A DNA stretch of 64,000 nt from Candidatus Altimarinota bacterium (GTDB taxonomy: Bacteria; Patescibacteriota; Gracilibacteria; BD1-5; UBA2023). The notes beneath the pieces were generated by a model. The model worked only from the letters and a program-made list of their open reading frames with translations. It did not search any database and was not told the origin of the DNA. Below, in pieces: positions 21,582-33,800 of the stretch (position 1 is the first letter of the stretch; every line of letters starts with the position of its first letter). Location of the stretch: the NCBI GenBank assembly GCA_023230505.1, contig JALNXF010000006.1, positions 1 to 64,000 of the forward strand, in the 5' to 3' direction. A program made the translations under genes and the position numbers.

Positions 21582-22625
21582 TTATTTACTCTTAAGTTCC
21601 CTTATCTCACTCTTTAATTCCTCAATTTGCTTTTGTTGTTCTTTTATTGCATTTACGAGCAATGCTGTAATATTAGCATATTCGACTCATTTATATCATT
21701 CTCCATCAGTTGTTACAACTTCTGGAACAACTTTTTCTACCTCTTGAGCTATAAATCCAACTTGTTTTCATTCTGGAAAATTCTTATTCCCAAATTCATC
21801 AGCTCTCCAATCAAAAGTTACTCAATTGAGTTTTAATACTTTATCTAGAGAATTATTTATTGGAGTAATATTTTTTTTATATCTTTGATCTGAAATATTA
21901 GTCCATGAAGTTCCTCTAGCAGTTCAGTTAACATAAAGTTTATCTGTTCAAGGATTATTTGTTCAAATTCAAACATTACCATCTCATCTAACATAAAATT
22001 GATAAACATCCTCATTTTTGTTCATAACTAAAAAACCTGCATCAGATGAATTTGTTCAGGCTCTAATAGTTAATCAGTAATTTAATCAAGTTGTTGGACT
22101 AGTTGTTTTTATAAAAGCTGCCCGGTGATTATCTGTAGGTTGAATAACTTTTAATTTATCTGATCCTGATGCTAAGTCAATAGGACCAATATTAACATCA
22201 CCTCAACCTGGATTTAAAACTAAATTACCATATCCAGATCATCATCCAACAAATGATTCTAATTTTGTATAGGTATTTCCGCTTGCCGCTCAGAATTCTC
22301 ATTGGAATACACTTCAAACTGATCACCAATTTAAGTCGGATGTAGATCACATCATAAATGTTTGTCATATTGAATGTATTTTAGCATATGGATTTGTAGT
22401 TCAAACTCATACTTTTCCTCAAACACTACTAGTAATTCAGTCAGTTCTTGTTCAGATATCATTTATTTTATTTACTACATCATTCCAAATAGTTTTTGTA
22501 AGAGGATTTCAAGATTCCTGAGTTGGTAAATTTGTATATGCATAAATTATAGCATATCAAGTAATAACTGTGGCTACAGTTATTAGGGTTAGGCGGGAAT
22601 ATAAATTTTTTGGTAAAAGTTTCAT
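21582..22625 (-). CDS. Surface protein with C-terminal S74 self-cleaving chaperone domain
   Basis: 347 residues. An N-terminal hydrophobic signal or anchor (about 10-28, TLITVATVITGYAIIYA) is followed by the module NPLTKTIWNDVVNKI shared with the protein at 8797, then a Gly-rich repetitive beta region (KVGVGTTNP, NVGIGTNNPG) like phage tail-fibre stalks. The C-terminus is an intramolecular chaperone domain: SDQRYKKNITPI (cleavage Ser in the SDxRxKxNI motif), FDWRAD, QVGFIAQEVEKVVPE, and a closing coiled coil. Such domains trimerise the fibre and then cut themselves off. It is likely a cell-surface fibre for adhesion, perhaps to a host cell. Nearly all stalk glycines are TGA. Confidence 0.9.
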
Positions 22626-22657
22626 AGTTAAATAGTTAAGTTGTAAAAAACATGGAT

Positions 22658-22685
22658 ATTATAATTTATTTAAAATTAAATGCAA
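22658..22685 (-). promoter_or_regulatory. Promoter of the S74 surface protein
   Basis: On the minus strand TTGCAT (22685-22680), 16 bp, TATAAT (22663-22658), ending 33 bases before the ATG. Confidence 0.75.
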
Positions 22686-22781
22686 GGAAAAATTATTTGT
22701 AGAATTTGAATTTTATTTTTTTTAGATATACTGGAAATATTGGAAGAAAATAAAATGAAAAATAACTAATTTTTAAAACTT

Positions 22782-23093
22782 ATGGACTGTCTTTTTTGTA
22801 AAATAATAAATAAAGAAATTCCTTCGGAATTTCTTTATGAAGATGAGAATTATATAGTAATAAATGATTTATATCCAAAAGCAAAAACTCATATGTTGAT
22901 AATTCCAAAACACCATATAAGTACAATTACAGATATGACTGATGATGATAGAGATATTGTTGGTGGGATGTTTCTGGTGGCGAGGAATTTAGCAAAGGAA
23001 AGAAATATAGAATGATACCAATTAACTTTTAATGTCTGAAAGGGCGGATGACAGGAAATAATGCATATACACCTACATTTTTTAGCTAATTAA
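22782..23093 (+). CDS. HIT family hydrolase (histidine triad)
   Basis: 103 residues, standard length. CLFCKIINKEIPSEFLYED opens the protein, and the triad is IMHIHLHFLAN near the C-terminus, with further conserved KAKTHMLIIPKHH. HIT proteins hydrolyse nucleoside phosphoramidates and related adenylated compounds. It is 12 bases upstream of the solute-binding protein gene. A TATACT lies at 22725-22730. Confidence 0.9.
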
Positions 23094-23104
23094 TAATTTA
23101 AATT

Positions 23105-24487
23105 ATGTCAAAAAACAAAATGATATTTTGAGCGTTGTGAGCAGTATTGCTTATGATTTTAATATATTGATTTTCTCTACTTAATTCATCTAGTAATAAA
23201 AAGAAAGTCTCTGGTCCAAAGGAGTTTAATGTGTGGGTAGTTGGAGATGAGAGTGCAGGTTTTAGTGATATAAAAGAATGATTTAAAGAAAGATTTCCAG
23301 CATATGCTAATACTGATATAAAATTTACGAAATTTAGTTCATATGAGGAATATCAAGAAAATCTACTGATGGTAATGGATGATGATAATTCTCCAGATGT
23401 TTTTGTGGTAAATAATAATTGATGAGATCTACTTGAAACAAAAATTCAGGCAATTCCAAATGAAGTTATTGATTCTCTGGATTTTTCAAAAAGGTTTAAT
23501 AAGGCTTTTGATGAGTTAATTTTAAAAGCGAAAGAAAATCCGGATGATGCTAACTCAATAATTAAAACTTATATAAAATGAATTCCGCTCTGATATGAAA
23601 CTCTTTGAGTTTTTTATAATTGGAAGTTAGTAAGAAATATTCCTCTAACATGGTCTGAACTTGATGAGGAAATTAAAAATTCTGAACAAAATGAAAATTA
23701 TCTCACTATTGCTCTTTGACTTTGAGAAAAGTATATTTTTAAGGCTCCAGATATTTTCTCTATGTTTTTACTTCAAAATGGAATAAATACTTATAAAGAA
23801 TTAAAATCAAATAACGCACTTCTTGCAATGAAGGCTTATAAATCATACGCCACAGATCCAAATAATGACTTAACTTCATTTCAAGATGAAATGGATTCAC
23901 TCGGTCTTACAACTGTCGATATGTTTGTAAGATGAAAAATATGAATGATTATTGGATATCCTTCTTTAATTAAAGAAATTGAACTTGCAATAAAAAGAAC
24001 TTCTTGAACTGTAAATATTAATAAAAAATTCTTACGCTCATCGCCACTACCTCAAATAAGTTCAGATAAAGAAAAGAATGATAGTGTAAATTTAATTAAT
24101 TATAATTATTTTGCTTTATCTAGAAAGACAAAGAATTTAGCCATGTGATATGATTTTATGAATTATTTATCTAGACAAGAAGCTCAAGAAAAATATCTAA
24201 AAGCCTTTCCTGCATATTTAACAGCAGTAAGAGCCCTAGAAGACCAGAGAAAAAAAGAAAATATCTCAAAGGATTATGAATATGTAACTTACGAAAGTTT
24301 TATGGATCCAGCCGTAGAATTAAAAAGTTTTGCAAAATGACTTAACTTAAAATTTGATAATTATTTCAATAATAATTTTAGTTCAAAAAAAGAAGATAGT
24401 ACAGTTTTAGAAAAATGAATTCAGTATATTGATTGTAATAAAAATCATTTAATTGATTGAAGCTGATTTGAACAGCAATGTAACTAA
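23105..24487 (+). CDS. Membrane-anchored extracellular solute-binding protein
   Basis: 460 residues. An N-terminal membrane anchor (about 5-27; no clear lipobox Cys) precedes a domain resembling sugar-binding proteins of ABC importers: FNVWVVGDESAGFSDIKEGF, DDDNSPDVFVVNNNGGDLLE, YIKGIPLGYETLGVFYNWKL and MFVRGKIGMIIGYPSLIKEI. No ABC permease or ATPase is next to it, so it may work with transporters encoded elsewhere. The C-terminal ~60 residues (DCNKNHLIDGSGFEQQCN) are unusual and contain two Cys. The stop shares four bases with the convergent permease gene. Confidence 0.78.
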
Positions 24488-25488
24488 TTTATACTATACA
24501 ATTGCTCGGCTCTTGCGGCATTTTCTCTGAAATTTTTGGATAAATCTATATTTGATTCTTTTAAGGCTTGAGAATATCATTTCACATCTCATTTTATTAA
24601 AAGTGCTGTATTAACACTGGTTAGCAGGGCTTTATTTGTAACAATTATTGGGAAATTCATTATTACAACTCACATTGCGATAACTCAGACACTTGCCATT
24701 TTCTGAAAAAATCTTTCTTCATGAAAATATATTTTTCACATCACAACTCACCAAAACATAGATAAAATTCTTTTTAATGCGGTAATAACTGAAGCTGGTC
24801 CAAACATAAATCACATACTATTAAAGGCTCATCCAAGTCATCAAAACACTCAAAATTTTATATATTTTCTGTCATAAACTTTACTTAAAACTTCAAATCT
24901 ATCACTTTTTTTGAATATTAAAGCAAAACTTCAAATATATAAAACAAAACTCATTATAATATTTAATATTTCTGTTGAAGCATAATTAGTTATAATAAAT
25001 TTGAAAATCATTATATTTATAAATGCAAAAACTTGAGTAAGTAGCGTAAATTGAGCTCATTTTAGGTTAATAGTTCATTTAAGGCTAATTGTAAGAAGTG
25101 TTGTAACTATAAAAATAATTCAGATAATATGATAAGTTGTAATATCATATTTCAAGAAAATATCTGACACCAAAAGTAGCGGAATTGCCAAAATACTAAG
25201 TAAACCATTTGTCGATCTATCAGCCTTTTCTATTGCCTTAATTACAAATATATTAAATAGTATACTTGAAATAATTAAAACTAAAAACAAGAAAACTAGT
25301 CTTAAATCAAAAACAAATTTAAAATTTCTTGTGAAAGAGAGTATTAAAAGCGAAATTATCATCTGGAACATATTGGAAATATGGATTTTCTCATGAACTT
25401 TTAGAGTATTTCAAATAGACTTGATTTCTATCGCTGATTTCTCTCAAAATAAAGTCCCTATTCAATTCAAAATTAATGCCTCAAACAT
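24484..25488 (-). CDS. EamA/DMT-type membrane permease
   Basis: 334 residues with about ten hydrophobic segments. The overall pattern (paired helices, short loops, GGLGGAFNSMGFMFGPASV in the second half, MFWGVVMGKIYFHEERF) resembles drug/metabolite transporters of the EamA type. Substrate unknown. Stops at TAG. A weak promoter (TTGCAA at 25542-25537, TATTAT at 25521-25516, 15-bp spacer) lies upstream. Confidence 0.7.
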
Positions 25489-25676
25489 ATTTTATAGTTT
25501 TAATAATACCCACCCATAATATAAAAAAACTATTTTTTGCAAATTATAATTTAAAAAATACATTAATCAACATAACTTTTTATTGATTTTATTAATGAAG
25601 TAAATACAATATAGGGCAATATAATTTTTTTGAAAAACAAATAAAAATCTGTTATAAAAAATTAGTGCTTAATTTT

Positions 25677-25705
25677 TTGCATTTATAGAAAAAATATGGT
25701 AAGAT
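25677..25705 (+). promoter_or_regulatory. Promoter of the PKD-protein operon
   Basis: TTGCAT (25677-25682), 17 bp ending ATATGG, TAAGAT (25700-25705), 38 bases before the ATG. Confidence 0.75.
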
Positions 25706-25742
25706 TAAAAGGTAGATTTAATTAAATTTTAGAAAAATAAAT

Positions 25743-28700
25743 ATGAAAATGAATAAAAAGATTTTTGCAAAACTCTTATTAAGCCTTTTGGTATGCTTAA
25801 ATATTTGAATAACTTATGCTTGAGTATTTGACGCAGGATGAGGTGATAATCAAATTATTTATTGTAAAAGTTGAGATAATTGTAGTATAGAAAGTTGAGT
25901 TAATACAGTAAAAACTGGACTTAATGATGTTGAAACAGAAAAAAAGTTCTCTCAAAAAGTACAAGATATAGTGAAATATGTACTATATTTTGTTGGTATA
26001 ATTGGTGTATTATATATAATATATGCTTGATTTAATATTCTTATTGCCGGAGGTTCTGATGAAAAAATGAAAAAATCAAAAACTACAATTGTGCATGTTC
26101 TAGTTTGAATAGTACTTATGTTTATGGCTTATTCAATAATTAGTTTTATAATTAATATTGTAAATTGAGGCAGTAATCCTACTGGATTTAAGCTTCCTGG
26201 TATAGTACAAGAAGCTACAGCTTACACAGATAATGATAAAAATACTTTTGATGAATATAAAAAATGAATAGAGCTTCTAACTAGTCAATTAGAGAGAGAT
26301 TATAGAGTAAATTCAAAATTAAGTAGTGCTAATTTATCACAATTAAAAAGTTTGGTTAATTCAGCTATTTTGACTTTTGCAAATAATAATGACTATATTT
26401 CAAATAATAATTTAGGTAAAAATCTACTTATTGCAATAGATGTTGTAGCCAAAAATCCAGAATCAGAAACAAGAATAACAGAACTCGCTAAAAGTATTAA
26501 TGATTTTTTAACTAAGGCAAAAATCGGTAGAATTGTTGCTAAAATTTCAGCTAGTCCAAATTCTTGAAATGCTCCTCTTACAGTAAGTCTTAGATCTGAA
26601 AATGTTGTGGACCCATCTGGAGTTACTATTCCAAATTGAAATTATACTTGGTGGATAAATAATGGAGACTGATCTAGAAAAGTTTTATGAACATGACCAT
26701 CTATTGTACATACATTTAAAGAAGAAAAAACATATATAGTTAATCTTACAATAGTTTCAGCAAGTCATAATCAAAACTGAAAAATTGATACTCTTCCATA
26801 TTCTTCAAGTGTAAATGTAAATGTATTACCAAAAATATGAAATATATATTTGTATATTAATTGAGTTAATGTATCAGATCTTGATAGATTTAAAATTACA
26901 CCAGCGCTCTGAAGGGCCTGAATAATAATTGATGCTACAGCATCTCAAGCTACTTGATGATCTTCTTTTACGAAGACTTTTTGGGATTTTGGGAATTGAG
27001 TTAGTTATTCAAACAATTTATATCCTAGAATTGAAAAACAATATTTCTCAAATGAATGAATTTATAGACTAAAATTAAAACTTCTTACAAATGAAGGTAA
27101 AGAAATAAATAAAGAAATGGATATTGAGGTAAGAGATCCAATAGCTTCAATAAGAGTTGATAAGCTAAATTGATTTGTGTGAGATGATTTCAAATTTTCT
27201 ACATTTTCAGTATTTAATACAACAAAATTAGATTATGAATGGAAAATAGTTGATTTATCAAATGATCAAGTAGTATTTTCATCAACACTTGAAAATCTAT
27301 CTTTTAAATTTAGAAAAACTGGAAAATTTAGTGTAAGACTAAAATCAAGATCAGCATCAGGAAGAGAAGATACAGATACTAGAGTAATTACAATTGAAAC
27401 AAGAGATCCAGTTGGTTCTTTTGAAACCAGACAGATAAGTTCTGAAACTCCTAATTATTTCCTATTTGATGGTACTCAAAGTTATGATCCAGATACTTTT
27501 GATAATTCAAAATTAAAATTTAGTTGGTTTATTGATTGACAAAAAGTTGATTTAGAAGATTCAGCAAGAAGTTGAGCAAGATGATATTATACATTTGATA
27601 CTCTCGGAACCCATAAAATAGTTCTTGAAGTTGCTAATCAAGAATGAAAAACTGTATCTGTAAAAAAGGACTTAACAGTTGATTCACTACTTTCAGTTAA
27701 ATTAAATTTTGTACCAAAAATAGTAAAAATTTGAAATCCTGTAATGTTTATTGCTGATTCAAAAGAAGCAAATAGTTTTGAGTGGAATTTTTGAGATGAT
27801 AATACTAATGTAACAAATAATCCAAAAATAAGCCATACTTATAAAAAATCTTGAAATTATAGTGTTACCCTAAATGTAAGATGAGGAGATAATAAAACAA
27901 ACACAATTACAAGAACTATTTATGTTACTTATTGAGATAGTCCATTTGCCTTAATAAATGTAAAAAGTGATAATCAGGATTATTTACCAACTGCAGGTGT
28001 TTGTTCTTGAAATGAAGCATATATTATAGATAGATCTAAAATAATTACTCTATCTGGAGAAAATAGTATAAATACAGACTGAAATACTTCTGGACTTGAT
28101 TATTCATGGAGATATATGAATAAAAATTCTAATCAAAGAAGTTTAACGTATAAATTTGATGAACTTGGTTGTTTTCCTATAAATCTAACTGTAAAAAGTC
28201 AAAAAACATGAAAACTTCATAAAAATACTATTTATGTAAAAGTAGAAAATTTACCACCTAAAATTGCTTGATTATCTATTGGAACCACTAATACAGAAAC
28301 AGATCCAGTGGTAGTTAAAGTATCGGCAAATAATCCAATTGATGAAGATTGAGTAATTGTATCTTATCTTTGGTATTATTATACAGACTCAGACCCTGAA
28401 CCACAAGACTTTAGAATTACAAAATGAAGTTTTACTACATTTGTATTACCAAAAATAACTTGAAAATATTATTTTGTATTAATAGCTGAAGATTCAAATT
28501 GAGCAAAAGTTAATACGGATGAAATGTCAGATCAAAGATACTCAATATCTCTTTCTTGAGATAATATAAATACTCCACTAATTACACTAGAAGCTGACAA
28601 AACAAATATATCTACAAATGATGAAATTAAATTTAAAGTATCTGTAAAAGATATTTTATGAAAAGATATTTCAGGAAAAGTAGAGTACAAATGGGATTTT

Positions 28701-31067
28701 GATTGAAATTGATTTTACGAGGAAACAAGCACTTCGCCTCAAATAAGCCATATTTATACAGCACCTTGAAGCTTTAATTTTAAAGTAAAAGTATCTTATA
28801 AATGAATTTCAAATACAAAATATCAAATTATTACAGTTAAAAATGTACTTAAGCCTAATTTTGAATATTATGCAATTTGAGGTAAATTAATTTTATTTAA
28901 TACATCAAAATGAACTTATAATGGAGCACTGTGGAATTTATGAAACTGAGTAACTAGTTCAAATTTAGATTATTTTGTATATGATTTTTGAGATGATACC
29001 TTCCCTACTTCTGTCGCTTTAAAAGTTTTTGATAATAATGAATCAAAAGAAATTAAAAGTGATGTGAGACGTGATATTGTAAATAAATTAAGAATTAAAA
29101 AATGAAAAGATAATTTAGTATATTTTACATATCCAGCTATAGAAAAAAATACAATAAAGATAGATAGCACTCAAGATAAATTATTTGTATATTTAGGTGA
29201 ATCAAAATGAAGTATATCAAAATATTGTGTGGATACTGATATTTTAGTTGATTCTGATTTAAATGGAACAAAAGATGATGATTGTGATAATAAAAATAGT
29301 GAATCATACAATAAATGAACACCTTTTGTTGTTTCAGGTCTTAATTTTACAAAAAATGAAAAGACTATGAGATTATCAATAATTAATGAGGCCTGAAAAA
29401 AAGAAAGTAAAGATATAATTTTAAAACTAAATTCTTCAAATTTACAAGAAAATGTGGAATTAAAAGATAATAAAGATATCTGAGAAGAAGATAAAATATT
29501 AATAGAAGAAATTAAAAATCTTATTAAAAAAGCTCCTGAAGAAGAAAGAGTTAAGCTTATGCAATTTTTGTCAATGATTCAAGAAAACTGGTTTGATGAT
29601 AGAGAGAAAACAAAGGCAATTATTGATTTTGAAACATATATAAATTCCATAGCTTCTATGGATCAAAAAACAAAAGATGAATTCTATAATCTTGCAGAAA
29701 ATCTACTTGTTAAGCAAGATCAGACCAAAGATGATATCAAATTAGCTGCAAAAGTTTTAAAATCTCTTATTCCAAAAACTATCTCATCTTATGATAAGAT
29801 AATGAAAAATATAGATGAAATTCTTTCTCATCCAGTTAATACAGAGATGAATAAAAAACTTTGAACAGAAATTTTAGAATATATTAAAAATAATACTACA
29901 ATTAGTGATAAAGATAAATTAATAATTAAATCGCAATTAGAGGTAATCATCTATTGAGGACAAGCAAATGTACCTCAACAAGTTACTCAAGCTGATAATA
30001 ATCAAAGTGGTGGAATTATGTGATTTTTAATGTGATTTGTTAAATTATTCTGATACTTAATTTTATGAGTTATTTCTCTTATAATTTGATTATTCGTGTA
30101 TTTTAAAGTTGTTAACAAAAATGAAAATTTATCATTTCAAGATTTTTTAATTGAAAGATTTTTAAATGAAAAAAGTAAAGAAAAGAAATTAACAATAGAT
30201 AATCCCTTTAGTCCAGAAAAAAAAGAAGATATTTTATCTTCAATAATCTCTCCAGAGCCTAAGTTGGAGGAAAAAATTTCTGAGCCACTTCCCTCTTTAC
30301 ATGAAGAAGCAATAGAATCTCCAGAAGAAAAAATTCAAGAAACTACTGAAATAAATGAAGAAATTCAAAATACTGAGATTAAAGAAGAAGGTAAAATACC
30401 AGATTGGTTAAAAACCATGACCAGTCAAGAAGGAATTTCTGAAGCTGTAGAAGTTCCAGCAATAGAAGAAAAAGAAGAAATTCCTGAAATAGAGGAGGAA
30501 ATTAAGTCAGAAGAAATTCCAGAAATAGTAGAAGAAAAACAAGAGGAAACTATTGAAGAAAATAAAGAAGATATTACAGATGAAATAAAACAAGAAGAGG
30601 AAATGTATGATTGGTTAAAATGAATAAATAAGGAGGAATTAGAAGAAGAAATTAAAGAGGAATTATCTAGTGAAGTTGTAGAAATTCCAGAAATTAAAGA
30701 GAAAGAAAAAGTGGAAGAAAAGAAAGTAGAGGATGCTAGTGATGAACTTCCAGATTGGTTAAAATGAAGCCTAATAAATAAGGAAGAGGTAACCGAAGAA
30801 GTAGTTGAAGAAAAAGAGGTTGTAAAAAAAGAAATAAAGGCAAAAAAAGAAGAAGTTAAAAAAGATACTCCGAAAAAACCAACAAAGGAAAAGGTGAAAG
30901 AAAATAATAATAAACCCACTAAAAAAGATACTCCGAAAAATTTACCTCTTGATCAAGAAATAAAAATAGAAGAGGAAAAAGAAATCCCTGTAAAAAACTT
31001 AAAAACAAAAAAAGAAGATATTAATATTAAAAACGATGATGATTTACCTGATTGGTTAAAATCATAA
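25743..31067 (+). CDS. Giant PKD-repeat surface protein with pilin-like N-terminus and DWLK-motif tail
   Basis: 1774 residues. In order: signal peptide (1-26); a two-helix domain (about 78-140, GFNILIAGGSDEKMKKSKTT) that resembles small pilin-like conjugal transfer proteins (TrbC/VirB2-like) of CPR bacteria; a long extracellular part with several PKD-like beta domains (WDFGNGVSYSNN, EWNFGDDNTNVTNNPKISHTY, KWDFDGNGFYEE); an EF-hand-like DTDILVDSDLNGTKDDDCD; a helical stretch; a transmembrane helix near 1425-1450; and a cytoplasmic, very acidic tail of about 320 residues. The tail holds four spaced copies of a (P/Y)DWLK motif, the last at the C-terminus. Probably a host-contact or adhesion protein whose tail docks an internal partner. 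First gene of an operon with the next PKD protein. Confidence 0.85.
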
Positions 31068-31089
31068 TTAATTATTTACTTAAAAAAAT

Positions 31090-33414
31090 ATGACAGAAAA
31101 CGAGGAAAATAAATGACAAGAAGATAGTCTTCTATCTCAGATTTTATCAAGCACAGATAGTGCTCCTGATAATACAAATCAAAATATTGAAAACAATATA
31201 AATAATTCTGGAAGCGAAACAGTAACAAGTCCCCTGCCTCCAGACAATAATCAAAAGACTAAAAAACAGACTGCTAAAAAACAAGATTTTGCTAAGATTT
31301 TTTGAGCCATTTTTCTTGTAAGTGTTATATTTTTCTGAACATTTCTCGCTTATATTGTATTTAATCCAGGACAAGCTCAATTCTTTTTATCTCTCTGAAT
31401 AAGTCCTCAAGATATAAAATCTCTACTTGAAAAATTAGTAAATATTTCATTTGGGGCTTTTACATTCGCATTTTCTATTATTTGGATAATATTCTTATTT
31501 AAAGCAATTCTAACAAAGAAAGAATACAAAAAAAAGAAAACTATAGCCATTATTGCCTCAGCTTTTACATGAATAATTTTATTTTCAGGTATTACTCTTT
31601 GGATATTTTTAATTCAGCAAATTTGATATACTGATTATGCAAATCCAAATTGATGAATTATTGTATATGACAATGATAAATTTATTTCTGATAAATTTAA
31701 AGATAACTCAGAAGTTTATGATTTAACAAATTTAATTTGACCAATTACTCTAAGATTTGATTTTAAATCAAATGCAGATCATATAAGCAAGGAATTAAAA
31801 ATTGAGTCTTTTGATATAGATTTTGATTGAGATAATAAAATTGATAAATCTTGAACAAATCCTCGTGATGAAGAAGCAATTATTTTTAAATATGATAAGG
31901 CTGGGAATTATAAACCAAAATGAGTATATAGATGAATAGATGTTTTAACAGGAAAAGAAAAAGAAATAAATATGGTTTTATCTGAAATAAATATTATATG
32001 AACAGTTGATATAGTATTTAAACAACAAAGATTAGGTTGATATATTTCTACATTTGATGCAACTAGTCTAAAAAATATTTGAAGAATAAAATGGTATACC
32101 CAAACTTCTGAAAATGAATGAAAACCAGCAAAAGAATCATATAAATTTGAAGTTATAAGTAAGACTTGAGAGCAAGAATTAGTATGTCTAAGTATTATTA
32201 ATAGCAAGAAAAGCTGAGAAATTTGTGATAGAGTTTTTATAGTAAACTGAGAAAATAATTCTGAAAATATTAGTTGAGTTATTAATTATGAACAAGACCC
32301 AGAAAATCCGCTTATTTTGAAATTTATGATATGAGAAATAAGAAATAAAGATAAAATAGCAAGTTACAAATGGACAGCAGATGATTCTAATTTAATCTGA
32401 GAAGAAGAGAATCCAGAATATACATTTAGTAATTTTTGAGCTCACACTGTAAAAGTGATTTTAACAGATAATTTATGAGGAACTTCTGAAATAAAAAGCT
32501 CTATAATCTTAAGAAAACCTTTAACATTAATTAGACCAATTCAAACTTGAGAAGTTAATGATAATAATTCAATGTTAAAAATTCAAAAAGAAGATAAGAC
32601 ATCTGTAATTGATAACACATATAAAAGAGAAATAAAAGCATATTACATTGAAATTTGAATTCCTGCTAAATTAACTTTTAATGCAAATCTTATAGCCGTA
32701 AATGATCCAACATATGATCTTAAAAATGTTGAATGGGATTTTAATTGAGATAAAAAATTTGAAAAAATTTGAGAAGTGGTAGAAAAGGATTTAATTGAGA
32801 GTAAAAAATATACAATAACTGTTCAATATACTTTTGAATCAAAATTAAAAAATAATACTGAAAAATTAACTGAAACTATAATAATAAATTGAATTAAAAA
32901 AGAAATAGATACTAAATTAAAAATAACTTCAGATTCTTCTTATGCGCCTACAATCGTTCATTTTGATTGATCCGCAAGTGAAGTAAGAGAATGAAGTATT
33001 GCAAAATATACCTATGATTTTGGTGATTGAAAACCAAGTATTGATTCAGATGCTAAGATAGATTATAAATATAATTTTCCTGGAGAATTTACAGTAAAGC
33101 TTACAGTAACAAAAGATGATTGAACAAAAGAATCTTTAGAAAAGAAAATAATTTTGAAATGAATTTCTAAAAAATTAATTATAAATTCGAGTCTATCATC
33201 TTGAACGGTTGGTAATTCAATTGATTTTGATACAGTTGGTTCAACATGAGTAATAGAAAGTTATAGTTGGGATTTTTGAGATGGCTCATCATCATCCGAA
33301 ATAAATCCATCTCATGCATATAGCAATACATGAACCTATAAAATAAAATTAACTGCAGTATATAATGATTGAACAGTCCAAACTGAAGAAAAAGAAATAA
33401 TTATTAAAGAATAA
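31090..33414 (+). CDS. Second large PKD-repeat membrane protein
   Basis: 774 residues, 22 bases after the giant PKD gene. A cytoplasmic, Asn/Gln/Ser-rich N-terminus (about 75 residues) precedes three hydrophobic segments (about 78-96, 117-136, 150-172) and a large extracellular part with PKD-like domains: SFDIDFDGDNKIDKSG, VEWDFNGDKKFEK, KYTYDFGDGKPSID and SYSWDFGDGSSSSEINPSHA. No catalytic motif. PKD domains usually mediate protein or glycan binding at the cell surface. It likely forms one envelope structure with its upstream partner. Strong terminator downstream. Confidence 0.85.
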
Positions 33415-33425
33415 TAAACCAACAA

Positions 33426-33463
33426 AATAATAAAGACCACCTGCGCAGGTGGTCTTTATTATT
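33426..33463. terminator. Perfect GC-rich bidirectional terminator
   Basis: A 38-base perfect palindrome: 19-bp arms around the centre, GACCACCTGCGCAGGTGGTC in the middle and A/T runs outside. It ends both the PKD operon and the small convergent gene at 33468. Confidence 0.92.
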
Positions 33464-33467
33464 GGTT

Positions 33468-33656
33468 TTAATTTTCTTCTGTAGAAGTGATTGTATCTTC
33501 AACTTTATTTCTAAAATAAACACAACATTCAGGTATGTCTTTTAAATTACATTTATTTCTACGTGAACATTCCTTACTCATTTCTAATCTTAACTTATCA
33601 AATTCTTCTGGAGTTAAATTATATCTTCTTAAAAAAACTTCCTTATGTGGTTCCAT
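33468..33656 (-). CDS. Small Cys-containing protein of unknown function
   Basis: 62 residues from the ATG of MEPHKEVFLRRYNLTPEEFD. An upstream in-frame ATG (33689) would give 73 residues, but a perfect TATAAT -10 lies only a few bases before it, so that start would be leaderless. The downstream ATG has an AT-rich leader like other genes. Four Cys occur (KECSRRNKCNLKDIPECCVY), possibly a metal site. Not recognised. Confidence 0.6.
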   Translation of the reverse strand: MEPHKEVFLRRYNLTPEEFDKLRLEMSKECSRRNKCNLKDIPECCVYFRNKVEDTITSTEEN

Positions 33657-33742
33657 ATTTATATTTTTTAAAAAATAAAAAGCTGACATATGGTATTATA
33701 TCTTTTTAGGAATTGCAAATTTATTTTTTAAAAATTTTTCAC

Positions 33743-33770
33743 TTGATTTATTATCTAATTACTCTATATT
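33743..33770 (+). promoter_or_regulatory. Promoter of the RlmD-like gene
   Basis: TTGATT (33743-33748), 16 bp, TATATT (33765-33770), 30 bases before the ATG. Confidence 0.55.
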
Positions 33771-33800
33771 AATTTAATAAAATTTAAAAATAGAAAAATT

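Noticed and set aside
30425..30919. 164-codon open frame on the minus strand
   Set aside because: Antisense shadow of the acidic Glu/Lys-rich tail of the PKD protein; Ser/Phe-rich low-complexity product with no start context.
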